A stretch of 47,813 nucleotides of DNA from an uncultured Clostridia bacterium (GTDB taxonomy: Bacteria > Bacillota > Clostridia > Christensenellales > UBA1242). Of this stretch, positions 7,286 to 14,319 are shown in pieces. Both the position numbers and the translations under genes were made by a program. The notes under the pieces are model-generated. The model was not told the origin of the DNA, ran no database searches, and saw nothing but the letters and a program-made list of their open reading frames with translations. The stretch is taken from NCBI GenBank assembly GCA_944350015.1, contig CALVNW010000010.1:1-47813 (forward strand). The letters are read 5' to 3'. Position 1 is the first letter of the stretch, and every line of letters starts with the position of its first letter.

Positions 7286-9196
7286 CTACCTCACTTGTAA
7301 GTCAATAAGCATTTTTTCTTTGTATTCTAATGTTACAAAAATTTCATACTTTTGTCCGGCTTTTAAATTTGTTAATGTAAAGTATTCTTGTTTATTACAA
7401 TTGGTCGATTTACTGTTTATTGTATATTTTAATATAGGTATACTTTCCCTTCTGCTATCGTCACCAATTGCCTTTAGTTCAATTTGCACTTTATCATAAT
7501 CTATGGTTGGGCATAAGATGATTCTATAAATTCCGTTTGGTACACTTACGGGCATTATCCTTTGAATAGACATTGATTTAGCTTCTTCAAATAAACTTTT
7601 AGTACCTTGATTTTTAGTTACTACGTCATTGTGTCCATTTCCATTATTTGTTCCGCCACTAGATGTATCGTTACTAATCCCATTTGAATTTTCGTTACGA
7701 ATTTCCTCATCTAAAGAATCGTCTCCAAGTTCTTTCAATCCTTGTACTGCAACTCTATTCATTAGAGTTGGTTTATCTTTGATTTTCTCTATTGTGGAAT
7801 CTAAATTTAAACTACTTGCATTTTTCTCATTTCCGACTCCTGAATCCAATGTAAAATCATCAAAAGACAAATACTCACTGACGCCTTCCGGGTCTATTTC
7901 CTTAACATTTTCAGTTTTACAATATTCATTAATTGAGTTGTTTGTCCAATTTATAATTTGCGAGCGAATGTTTTTTGCTCTTTTTCTTTCGTTCTCGTCA
8001 TTATCAATTATGTCAGGATCCCATTTATCGTGCTTAGGCGGTTCTATATTCTTTAAGATAGAATTTAATTTTTCACCATTAACAATTAACACAGCGGCAT
8101 ATTTTGTTAAGATATTTTTTGTTCTAATTCTTACAACCATACCTATAGAGCGCATCTCAACTATCTTTTTATTGTAATTGTCATCCTTTCTAATGTGTAA
8201 TTCTACATCTTCGTCTTCTAAAATTTTTGATCTCATGTGTTTAGAGTCTTCGCTAATTAGTGTTTCAAAAAAAGCAAAAGTATCTCTAAGTTTTTCGTCT
8301 TCGGGCTCTATTTCTAAATAATGTTTAATTCTCGTCAAAATAGTTTCTTTGTTTATTAATCTTGAACCAACTTTAACTTCCAATAAATCTTTATAAATCG
8401 AAACAAAGAAATTATTTATTATAGCTTTTTCAATATTGTTTTCCCAAGAATCTATTTTATTTAAACCTATAATTATAACATCTGTTCCATATTCGCTTCT
8501 TTTAAAATTATCTCTAAAACTACAGTTGTCATCCTCAAAAATTGGAGATCTTTCATTGCCTTCCACTTTTTGATAAAATCCTACACCTTGAGTAAATTCT
8601 CCACTTGTATTTTTATGAGTTACAAGACGAGAGACTCCTTGGAAAGCTTTTACGCCGTCTTCTGCGTATGTATTATAAAATACAGTCCTTAACGAAGAAC
8701 ATGCAAATGGAGCATTTTTTCCTATTCCATAAGAACCAGCACTAGTATTTCCTTTATTTGTAACCCCATCAGAATGTGTTAATGCTCGCCAAACTGACTT
8801 TTCCTGAATGCTTAGTTTTGATCCTGTTAAGCCTGTGGTATTGTAATCACTTATTACTAGACAATCAATTAAATCATTGGATAGAGTATTTTTTGCTTCC
8901 TGCAAAAACGAATCTAATCTAGTATCTTTTTTATTCTGCCAATATTTTTCACAAGCATCAAAAATTAAATCTAAATCTTGAAGTGCATTATACTTCTTTT
9001 TTTCAAAACTTTTAATTTGAAACTCCAGTTTGACTTTAGAGTCCTTTGTTCTTTTGGCGTCTAAAGAATTTTGACATATTTCTCTAGCCAAATTATCGTA
9101 AAGATCTGAACCTTTAAATGTAGCTATGCCTCCATTATTAAAGCCTTGTTCAGAACCACCATCTAAAAGAGGAAATCTCCATTGAGTGTTATTCAT
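7286..9196 (-). CDS. GHKL-family ATPase (MutL/Hsp90/MORC-type fold)
   Basis: The protein is 636 aa, with AGGAG before ATG 9196. The GHKL ATP-binding motifs are present in order: N-box LAREICQNSLDAK (36-48, with E39, N43, D46), a motif-II-like VISDYNTTGL (114-123), and a glycine lid GSYGIGKNAPF (154-164). A central transducer-like region follows (about 235-400, including KYAAVLIVNGEKL). The tail (about 450-540) is low-complexity, Asn/Ser/Gly-rich and probably flexible. The C-terminal 95 residues are beta-rich. GHKL ATPases dimerise on ATP binding and act as clamps or switches. MORC-like versions are known in prokaryotic restriction-modification operons. Here it is second in an operon whose later genes include a double methyltransferase, so an ATP-driven DNA clamp or translocation switch is likely. 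No nuclease motif is seen inside it. Confidence 0.85.
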   Translation of the reverse strand: MNNTQWRFPLLDGGSEQGFNNGGIATFKGSDLYDNLAREICQNSLDAKRTKDSKVKLEFQIKSFEKKKYNALQDLDLIFDACEKYWQNKKDTRLDSFLQEAKNTLSNDLIDCLVISDYNTTGLTGSKLSIQEKSVWRALTHSDGVTNKGNTSAGSYGIGKNAPFACSSLRTVFYNTYAEDGVKAFQGVSRLVTHKNTSGEFTQGVGFYQKVEGNERSPIFEDDNCSFRDNFKRSEYGTDVIIIGLNKIDSWENNIEKAIINNFFVSIYKDLLEVKVGSRLINKETILTRIKHYLEIEPEDEKLRDTFAFFETLISEDSKHMRSKILEDEDVELHIRKDDNYNKKIVEMRSIGMVVRIRTKNILTKYAAVLIVNGEKLNSILKNIEPPKHDKWDPDIIDNDENERKRAKNIRSQIINWTNNSINEYCKTENVKEIDPEGVSEYLSFDDFTLDSGVGNEKNASSLNLDSTIEKIKDKPTLMNRVAVQGLKELGDDSLDEEIRNENSNGISNDTSSGGTNNGNGHNDVVTKNQGTKSLFEEAKSMSIQRIMPVSVPNGIYRIILCPTIDYDKVQIELKAIGDDSRRESIPILKYTINSKSTNCNKQEYFTLTNLKAGQKYEIFVTLEYKEKMLIDLQVR

Positions 9197-9205
9197 TTGT
9201 TTCTC

Positions 9206-9424
9206 CTATAATTTAAATTTAGAATTATCGTTATCCGCACAAGAAAATTTCATTCTAGAAATCTTCAATTCCTTTTCTATTGAATTAAAAATTTTAGAAA
9301 TATCATCATCTGAATAGTCGTATGTTGACTTTGATGATAAATTTCCTAGTAATCTTACCATATCAATTATTTTATTTGTTCTAGCTTCGGCAAGTCTTTT
9401 AAATTTTTCTCTTTTGCTTTCCAT
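9206..9424 (-). CDS. Small first gene of the GHKL operon, 72 aa
   Basis: The protein is 72 aa, with GGAGG 6 bases before ATG 9424 and a near-consensus promoter directly upstream. It begins with a basic helix (REKFKRLAEARTNKIIDMVRLLGNL), followed by an acidic helix (DDDISKIFNSIEKELKISRMKF). I remember this type of small helical protein as common at the front of defence and mobile-element operons, but without a known function. It is separated from the GHKL gene by 9 bp, so it is co-translated. It may be a regulator or a small subunit. Confidence 0.7.
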   Translation of the reverse strand: MESKREKFKRLAEARTNKIIDMVRLLGNLSSKSTYDYSDDDISKIFNSIEKELKISRMKFSCADNDNSKFKL

Positions 9425-9448
9425 AGTATACCTCCATAATCTGAATTA

Positions 9449-9477
9449 AATATATCACTATATTTTTAAAATGTCAA
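9449..9477 (-). promoter_or_regulatory. Strong sigma-A promoter of the GHKL operon
   Basis: On the minus strand, TTGACA (9472-9477) and TATATT (9449-9454) are separated by exactly 17 bases. The ATG is at 9424. This promoter lies just past the terminator of the upstream methyltransferase gene, so the six-gene operon is transcribed independently. Confidence 0.8.
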
Positions 9478-9504
9478 TATATTTTCAAAATATTTTTTAC
9501 GAAA

Positions 9505-9540
9505 TTAAAAAATAACAGGCAAATATTTTAAGCCTGTTAT
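9505..9540 (-). terminator. Terminator overlapping the C5 methyltransferase stop
   Basis: ATAACAGGC (9512-9520) pairs perfectly with GCCTGTTAT (9532-9540) over an 11-base loop. On the minus strand an eight-T-like run follows (9505-9511). The stem includes the stop codon of the methyltransferase gene (9537-9539). Confidence 0.85.
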
Positions 9541-10796
9541 AATATTTTTAAAATATCTTCAATTTGTTTAAAGATTTGTTCAAGAACATTTACTACAATA
9601 CTATTGCCTGCCAAATGTAACAAAGTATCTCTTGTAAAGAACTTAGAAGATCCTCTGCCTTTTAAGTCAGCGTTGTTCACTTTTTCAAAATCTGTTTCGT
9701 CAAAACCCATCAGCATAAATGATTCTCTAGGTGTTATATATCTAAATTTACTTTTGCCGTTGTCTATATTAAAATAAATATTTCCTGAATTTGGATGACG
9801 ATCTTGTTTTGTTGTTAAGGTAGCAGCGAAGTCTCTTTCTATATATTGATTGTTCTCGTCTATTAATTTTGCATTATCGTTCCAAATATCTCTTCTTGAT
9901 TTTGTGTCATTTGGTTGAGATTCTAACGCCTCTTGTAAATAAATTGTATTAGAATAATCTACCTTTAATATTTCTTTTAGTGAATCTTTGTGTATGTTTA
10001 AGGAGCTAACATAACTCATATCTTCCAAGTTGTGTTTATTAAAATACGCATCAAGTTTTTTATTTAACTCCTCATCAAAATTTGTTAAAAAACTTATCAT
10101 TATTAATCTTTTTCTATTTTGAGCTGCTCCAAAATCTTTAGCATTAAGCGTGTAAATTTTATTATAATATCCAAGCTCAACGAGAATATCTTGCCACTCT
10201 TGAAAATTATGTTTATGTCTTTCACTTAATAAAGTGGCTACATTTTCAAGTACCAAGCTTTTAGGTAGGGGTAGATCTAATTTGATTCTTTCATTTAGTA
10301 TTCTTTCAACTTGCCATAATAATCCTGAACGATTATTTGCATCCCTATCTATTCCTTTGTTGTATCCATGAAATGCTCCAACATTTGATAAATCTTGACA
10401 AGGAAATGAATATGTCATTATATCAACAGTCTTTGGCAGCATATCCCCAGTCAAAGATTTTATGTCTATTAAATTTCCAGTATTTAATATAGAAGAATAT
10501 ATTTGACGCAATGTTTCTTCTGGAAGTGAAGATAAGTATTTTTCATTTATTGGATTCTTACAATCTCCGCTTAAATTATATTTACTTAATTCATTCAAAA
10601 GTTCTAATTTTGTCAATCCTAAAGAGCCACTGTGTAATAATCCATCATTATGAATCAAGTCATAAGCAACAAGGGCATGTATATCCCATTCACAGGTGTT
10701 AACTGTTTCAAAATTTATATTTATATTTTCAAGAGCTTTTGCTTGGCTGCCAATTCCGCTAAAAAGCTCAACCACATTAAGTTTTTTATTTTTCAT
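9537..10796 (-). CDS. DNA cytosine-C5 methyltransferase
   Basis: The protein is 419 aa with all main C5-methyltransferase motifs: ELFSGIGSQ (10-18, SAM site), SFPCQDLS (130-137, nucleophile C133), VLENVATLL (182-190), AAQNRKRLI (224-232), then YITPRESFMLMGF and LAGNSIVVNVLEQI near the end. It uses an AAGGA site. It overlaps the upstream Phd-like gene by 11 bases, and its stop lies inside a terminator. The pair therefore forms a separate two-gene transcript upstream of the GHKL operon. It is the second C5 methyltransferase in this 9-kb cluster and is not closely similar to the fused one. It could provide protective methylation for the neighbouring system or be an independent modification unit. 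Confidence 0.93.
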   Translation of the reverse strand: MKNKKLNVVELFSGIGSQAKALENININFETVNTCEWDIHALVAYDLIHNDGLLHSGSLGLTKLELLNELSKYNLSGDCKNPINEKYLSSLPEETLRQIYSSILNTGNLIDIKSLTGDMLPKTVDIMTYSFPCQDLSNVGAFHGYNKGIDRDANNRSGLLWQVERILNERIKLDLPLPKSLVLENVATLLSERHKHNFQEWQDILVELGYYNKIYTLNAKDFGAAQNRKRLIMISFLTNFDEELNKKLDAYFNKHNLEDMSYVSSLNIHKDSLKEILKVDYSNTIYLQEALESQPNDTKSRRDIWNDNAKLIDENNQYIERDFAATLTTKQDRHPNSGNIYFNIDNGKSKFRYITPRESFMLMGFDETDFEKVNNADLKGRGSSKFFTRDTLLHLAGNSIVVNVLEQIFKQIEDILKIL

Positions 10797-10992
10797 TTTT
10801 AATTCCTTTTCTTTTGATGTATTCAGAATATTCCATTATTACTACAAACGGTTTATTGTTTTTCATTACAACAGTATCGACTTTGTTATCATGAATTTTA
10901 TTAATTATTTTGGCAGCATGACCTTGAGATAATTCCGATGCATTAACACTAGGCATTTCTACTGGGAACAAATTATATCTTACCTTTCTCAT
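10786..10992 (-). CDS. Phd/YefM-type antitoxin-like regulator
   Basis: The protein is 68 aa from ATG 10992. A longer frame to 11028 exists, but the promoter -35 box lies on it, so I reject it. The sequence MPSVNASELSQG, then AKIINKIHDN, TVVMKNNKPFVVIMEYSEYI is the Phd/YefM fold signature: an N-terminal DNA-binding part and a short tail. Normally such genes precede a RelE- or Doc-type toxin. Here the next gene, overlapping by 11 bases, is a DNA methyltransferase and no toxin is present. It may act as a repressor controlling the methyltransferase, like a C protein. The -10 box ends 8 bases before the ATG and no ribosome site is seen, so the mRNA may be leaderless. M25 (10956) is an alternative start. 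Confidence 0.75.
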   Translation of the reverse strand: MRKVRYNLFPVEMPSVNASELSQGHAAKIINKIHDNKVDTVVMKNNKPFVVIMEYSEYIKRKGIKNEK

Positions 10993-10999
10993 AATGTAT

Positions 11000-11028
11000 A
11001 TTATATTATAATACTTATAATAAGTCAA
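11000..11028 (-). promoter_or_regulatory. Promoter of the Phd-like/methyltransferase pair, with dyad
   Basis: On the minus strand, TTGACT (11023-11028) and TATAAT (11000-11005) have a 17-base spacer. The spacer contains two palindromic TTATAA hexamers three bases apart, which could be an operator for the Phd-like protein (autoregulation). The expected transcription start falls at or within a base or two of ATG 10992. Confidence 0.7.
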
Positions 11029-11169
11029 CCAAATATTAATTTCTTAATCATTTTTTTAATTAAAAAAGTAATTACAATTTTAATTATATTTTTGTAAAAA
11101 ACATAAGAAAATATTTGAAAAAAATTAAAAGTATTATAAAAGACAAGCTATGTAGGAGAAAATATATAT

Positions 11170-11202
11170 AAAAAAAGAAGCAACAACAAATTATTGCTTC
11201 TT
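11170..11202 (-). terminator. Terminator of the DUF4143 ATPase gene
   Basis: AAGAAGCAA (11175-11183) pairs with TTGCTTCTT (11194-11202), followed on the minus strand by a T run. It lies 8 bp past the stop codon of the ATPase gene. Confidence 0.85.
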
Positions 11203-11209
11203 AGAAATT

Positions 11210-12508
11210 TTATATTAACTCTTTTGTTTTACCTACCAAATAAAGTGGAATGTTTATAAGGTTATCATCGTCTTTATAATTCAACATTGAGTATCTTATA
11301 GATTTTACAGGTTGATACTTTTCTCTATAAGCTTTTAAGCTTGGATAATTAACTGAAGTATTTGATTTTACTTCTATTGGATATATTTCTGAACCATCTT
11401 GTACCACAAAGTCAGTTTCATATCTTCCAAATGTAAAATATCTTGGTTCAACATCGAATGTTTCTTTTATTTGTTGCAGAACAAAATTTTCTGTTAATGC
11501 TCCTTTGAATTGAAAATCTTTTTCTAATACAATACTTGCATTATCAATACCGGCCATGTGTTTTAAAAGCCCAGTATCAAATAGATATAATTTAAATGCA
11601 TTTAATTCATCATAACCTTTTAATGGATATTGTGGGGTAGATGATTGATAAACTCTATTTATCATTCCTGCAGAAACTAACCATTCTATGGCTTCTTCAA
11701 AATCTCTTGCTCTAGCACCTTCTTGAACTTTGCCATAAATAAATTTTTTATTTTCTTTTGATAGTTGTGGGACTATATTTCTAAATACCATTAATATACG
11801 ACCACTATTTACTTTTCCGTTATGTTTACCAAAATCATTTTCATATAATGTAACAAGTTCATCTTGAATTTCTGAAACCTTCTTTGGATCTTTATATTTT
11901 ATCCACGAGTCAACACATTCTGGCAAACCACCTACAATTAAATAATTTTGATAAGCTTCTTTAAATTTTGTTGTAAATATAGATTCTAGGAATGTTCCAT
12001 CTTTCGCTGCTATTGTTTGATAGCATTTATATAATGTTTCATCTGTTGCTTTTAGAAATTCTTCAAAGCTTAAAGGATAAATATTTAATTTGTTTACCTG
12101 TCCGACAGGATAAGATTTTGGCTGAGCCAAAAGCGTTCCAAGAAGACTACCTGCAGAAATAATACAGTACTCTTTTGCATTTTCATTAAAATATTTCAAA
12201 GAATTTAAAGCGTCGCTACATTCTTGAATTTCATCAAATATTATAAGTGTTTTTTCTGGCTTTATATCTTCACCACAAACTAAACTTAATCTTTCTATTA
12301 ATCTTTCGGCAGATTTATTAACCTTAAATAATTCTTTCAAATCGTTATCTTCATCAAAGTTGAAATATACATAGTTATCAAAAAATCTTTTACCGAATTC
12401 TTTCATAATCCAAGTTTTGCCAACTTGTCTTGCACCTTGAAGAATTAAAGGTTTTCTGTCTTTTGAATTTTTCCATTCTGTTAGTTTTTCAAATACAAAT
12501 CTTTCCAT
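11210..12508 (-). CDS. AAA ATPase with DUF4143 C-terminal domain
   Basis: The chosen start is ATG 12508 (432 aa) behind GGAGGG; a TTG upstream overlaps that site. The N-terminal P-loop domain has Walker A GARQVGKT (25-32), Walker B LIIFDEIQEC and a sensor-like ISAGSLLG. The C-terminal DUF4143 part holds ETDFVVQDGSEIYPIEVKSN, which resembles a PD-(D/E)xK nuclease core (D...E-V-K). This large family of archaeal/bacterial ATPases is widespread, often in mobile elements, and its physiological role is unsettled. It has its own terminator. A set of direct repeats lies upstream (12555-12635), suggesting regulated expression. Linkage to the methyltransferase cluster is by location only. Confidence 0.9.
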   Translation of the reverse strand: MERFVFEKLTEWKNSKDRKPLILQGARQVGKTWIMKEFGKRFFDNYVYFNFDEDNDLKELFKVNKSAERLIERLSLVCGEDIKPEKTLIIFDEIQECSDALNSLKYFNENAKEYCIISAGSLLGTLLAQPKSYPVGQVNKLNIYPLSFEEFLKATDETLYKCYQTIAAKDGTFLESIFTTKFKEAYQNYLIVGGLPECVDSWIKYKDPKKVSEIQDELVTLYENDFGKHNGKVNSGRILMVFRNIVPQLSKENKKFIYGKVQEGARARDFEEAIEWLVSAGMINRVYQSSTPQYPLKGYDELNAFKLYLFDTGLLKHMAGIDNASIVLEKDFQFKGALTENFVLQQIKETFDVEPRYFTFGRYETDFVVQDGSEIYPIEVKSNTSVNYPSLKAYREKYQPVKSIRYSMLNYKDDDNLINIPLYLVGKTKELI

Positions 12509-12554
12509 TATTCCCTCCAACTATTGCCATTATATCATAAAGATTATAAAAGTG

Positions 12555-12660
12555 TGCACATTTTTTACACTTTTTTATAATATTTTTACACATTTTTTGC
12601 AATGTTTTATGCTTACTATAACACATTTTTTGCAGTTTTGCTAGTTTTAGTGACATTTTT
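12555..12660. repeat. Direct repeats upstream of the DUF4143 gene
   Basis: Three to four copies of a short unit read on the plus strand as ACACATTTTTTGCA (12588-12601 and 12620-12633), with a related GCACATTTTTTACAC near 12555 and TGACATTTTTTTG near 12651. They lie between the divergent DUF4143 gene and the small plus-strand genes. The roughly 32-base spacing (three helical turns) suits binding of one protein on one DNA face. Function is unknown. Confidence 0.55.
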
Positions 12661-12701
12661 TTGAAATGACTTGCAAAAGAATTGAAAGTACGGTAAAAGA
12701 C

Positions 12702-12723
12702 AAACACCTATAAGGAGGTGTTT
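12702..12723 (+). promoter_or_regulatory. Hairpin covering the ribosome site of the 77-aa gene
   Basis: AAACACCT (12702-12709) pairs perfectly with AGGTGTTT (12716-12723). The loop ATAAGG and the right arm contain the AAGGAGG ribosome site, and the hairpin ends at the base before ATG 12724. Such a structure should reduce translation unless it is opened. Confidence 0.6.
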
Positions 12724-12957
12724 ATGAAACAATTAATTAATTTAGTAAATAAGTCTTTTGTATGTTCTGAAAAACTTAAAACTCAAAAAGAAAAAGTTGC
12801 TGAAAAGAAGATGAATTTTGTTTCTGGTTTAACTGATGAGCAATGTATTAAGTTTTTGGAGTTTTGGGTAGAAGTCGAAGATATAATTAAAATGCAAACA
12901 GAAGAATATATCAAGCATACTCACAAGGTTTGCAAAGATGTATTTAAGTTGAGGTAA
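12724..12957 (+). CDS. Small unknown protein, 77 aa, paralogue of 13282-13530
   Basis: The ATG at 12724 lies five bases after AAGGAGG; a GTG six bases upstream is inside the ribosome site and is rejected. The protein is helical and charged. Its C-terminal half shares a pattern with the 82-aa product two genes on: F-V-x-G in the middle and HxxKxCxDxFxxR at the end. This suggests an old duplication. The layout recalls the small DUF6809-type proteins of Clostridia, but I am not sure. The three plus-strand genes are tightly packed and form one operon. Confidence 0.65.
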   Translation: MKQLINLVNKSFVCSEKLKTQKEKVAEKKMNFVSGLTDEQCIKFLEFWVEVEDIIKMQTEEYIKHTHKVCKDVFKLR

Positions 12958-12959
12958 TC

Positions 12960-13325
12960 ATGAAAACTAGGTTTATATGTGATGTTTCTAATGCCAGGTT
13001 GCTTAGAAATAGGATCGATAAAGGCGAAGGGTTTGAAGCTGAGTATGTAGTTGAAAGGGTTGTTTATCTTTCAAAACGAGAATTTATACCTTTCCGTGAA
13101 AAGCTATTAGAAGATGAACCCAATATATCAAAGTATCAAGATGATATGTTTATTGATAAAAATGGCGTTTTCCATGTTCTTATGTATTGCTGTATTCAAT
13201 GTGATGTGATGATATTGGTATACAGTGATGGTGAAAATTATCCTAAGTATTGCTCAATGAAATCTAATGGAGGTGTGAAAGTTGAACCACGTTTTACAAC
13301 TAGTCAGAGATATTCTAGAAAGTGA
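12960..13325 (+). CDS. Unknown small protein (DUF6329-like?), 121 aa
   Basis: The protein is 121 aa, starting 2 bases after the stop of the 77-aa gene and overlapping the 82-aa gene by 44 bases. It reads MKTRFICDVSNARLLRNRID, then strands and a FHVLMYCCIQCDVMILVYSDGENYPKYC segment with four cysteines. The order MKTR... followed by a DG-x-x-HVLM strand resembles the DUF6329 family as I remember it. I see no catalytic motif. Its position between two paralogous small genes suggests a three-part cassette carried as cargo by the element. Confidence 0.6.
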   Translation: MKTRFICDVSNARLLRNRIDKGEGFEAEYVVERVVYLSKREFIPFREKLLEDEPNISKYQDDMFIDKNGVFHVLMYCCIQCDVMILVYSDGENYPKYCSMKSNGGVKVEPRFTTSQRYSRK

Positions 13326-13530
13326 AAAGATGTCTGCTGAAATGCAATTACAATTAAACAAAATTTGCGAACTTGAAGATACTTTTGTTAAAGGGTTTTC
13401 GAAAGAAAAATGGAAAGAGTATTTTGATTTAGACATAGAAAAAGGTCAACTTCATAACCTTGAAATTGACCATGTAATTGAACTTACTTTTAAAATATGT
13501 TTTGATATATTTAATCAACGAAATCAATAA
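13282..13530 (+). CDS. Small unknown protein, 82 aa, TTG start
   Basis: The start is TTG 13282, with GGAGG at 13269-13273 (8-base spacing). The first 44 bases overlap the preceding gene in another frame. The product is helical and resembles the 77-aa protein at 12724-12957: CELEDTFVKGFSKEKW in the middle and LTFKICFDIFNQR at the end, matching HKVCKDVFKLR. No function is known. Its 3' end overlaps by 20 bases the convergent gene at 13511-13876. Confidence 0.6.
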   Translation: MNHVLQLVRDILESEKMSAEMQLQLNKICELEDTFVKGFSKEKWKEYFDLDIEKGQLHNLEIDHVIELTFKICFDIFNQRNQ

Positions 13531-13876
13531 AATCTTTGATGTCTTTTATATCTTTAGATTTTAGCAAAATGTGTGCATAAATACCAAATTTATCTTGGAT
13601 TAGGCGTTCAACCTCTGGTAACTGTTGAACATTATTGCTTTGTATTGGTGAATTAATTTTTGGCATAGCATTTGCAATAGTTAGCATTATAGTAATTTCT
13701 GGATATTTCCTGTATAACTCATCATCTAATTTCTTTGCTTCTTCGAGATCTGCTTGTGTAAAGATATGATTAATAGTATATTCTATCCTTGATAAATCCT
13801 TAAATGCGTCTACAAAATCTTTAACTGTATGCAGTGCATCCGCTTTCTTTCTTAACTCATCTTTGAAGTATATCAT
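13511..13876 (-). CDS. Hypothetical protein, 121 aa
   Basis: The protein is 121 aa, with AAAGGAGG before the ATG at 13876. It is mixed helical with acidic stretches (FTQADLEEAKKLDDELYRKYP) and ends in IKDIKDFIDFVD. There is no membrane segment or recognised domain. It is convergent to the small plus-strand genes and overlaps the last by 20 bases, so the two transcripts may interfere. It is the last gene before the element border. Confidence 0.55.
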   Translation of the reverse strand: MIYFKDELRKKADALHTVKDFVDAFKDLSRIEYTINHIFTQADLEEAKKLDDELYRKYPEITIMLTIANAMPKINSPIQSNNVQQLPEVERLIQDKFGIYAHILLKSKDIKDIKDFIDFVD

Positions 13877-14136
13877 AGCCTTGCCTCCTTTGTGAGATTA
13901 TACCATAATACGCATCAATAAAGCAATACAGAAAGGTGTCGTAAAAGTGTCAAATTGCACCCAAACGGTGAAAATGGGCAAAAGTGCACCAAATCGTCAC
14001 CGTGATTTTGAGTTGGTTTGATTAAAAGTTGGAAAAGATAGTCAATATGGTTGAGATTTTGGACGAAATTGGCTATAATTTTTATGATAATTAATAAAAT
14101 TGGTGTTAGAAATGATATTTTAATGATTTTCTATTG
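13877..14136. other. Non-coding border segment of the element
   Basis: No gene is visible. It holds an inverted repeat ACGGTGA (about 13974-13980) / TCACCGT (about 13997-14003) and two related GCACC-containing units around it. It also holds a promoter-like pair TTGAGA (14051-14056) and TATAAT (14074-14079) with a 17-base spacer, reading toward the tRNA fragment. Arm-type integrase or excisionase sites are expected beside an attachment site, so the repeats may serve that purpose. That is inference. Confidence 0.4.
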
Positions 14137-14180
14137 CTCCTAAGGGCTAGTCACAGGTTCGAGTCCTGTTGGGAACACCA
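14137..14180 (+). pseudogene. 3' half of tRNA-Arg(CCU): attachment-site border
   Basis: The segment reads as the 3' part of a tRNA: anticodon loop CTCCTAA (14137-14143, anticodon CCT), stem GGGCT, variable bases AGTC, T arm ACAGG-TTCGAGT-CCTGT (14153-14169), acceptor TGGGAAC, discriminator A and CCA (14178-14180). No 5' half with matching acceptor (GTTCCCA) or anticodon stem (AGCCC) precedes it. The break falls at the anticodon loop, the usual core for tyrosine-integrase elements. The intact gene should lie off the window to the left, at the other end of the element. Confidence 0.85.
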
Positions 14181-14188
14181 AATAGGTG

Positions 14189-14216
14189 AGCATAGCAAAC
14201 TTTGCTATGCTTTTTT
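14189..14216 (+). terminator. Original terminator of the split tRNA-Arg gene
   Basis: AGCATAGC...GCTATGCT (14189-14211) forms a strong hairpin followed by six T. It starts 8 bases past the CCA. A tRNA terminator kept behind a tRNA half supports reading this as the original chromosomal 3' side, with core genome to the right. Confidence 0.85.
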
Positions 14217-14319
14217 GTTAAAGAGATTTTAAAAAATATTTTATGTTCTTGCTTGTTCAAAATTTTTTGTGCAAACATAAAAGACATTTGTCATATTTTG
14301 TCAAATTTTTAGATAGTCT

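Noticed and set aside
11041-11170. Gene with TAGGAG ribosome site around 11150
   Set aside because: The segment after the site has no open frame of useful length.
12489-12707. 72-aa minus-strand frame upstream of the DUF4143 gene
   Set aside because: It is made by the direct repeats (LQKMC appears twice) and overlaps the DUF4143 gene start. No ribosome site.
14137-14180. Functional tRNA gene
   Set aside because: Only the 3' half is present; no acceptor or anticodon 5' strand precedes it.
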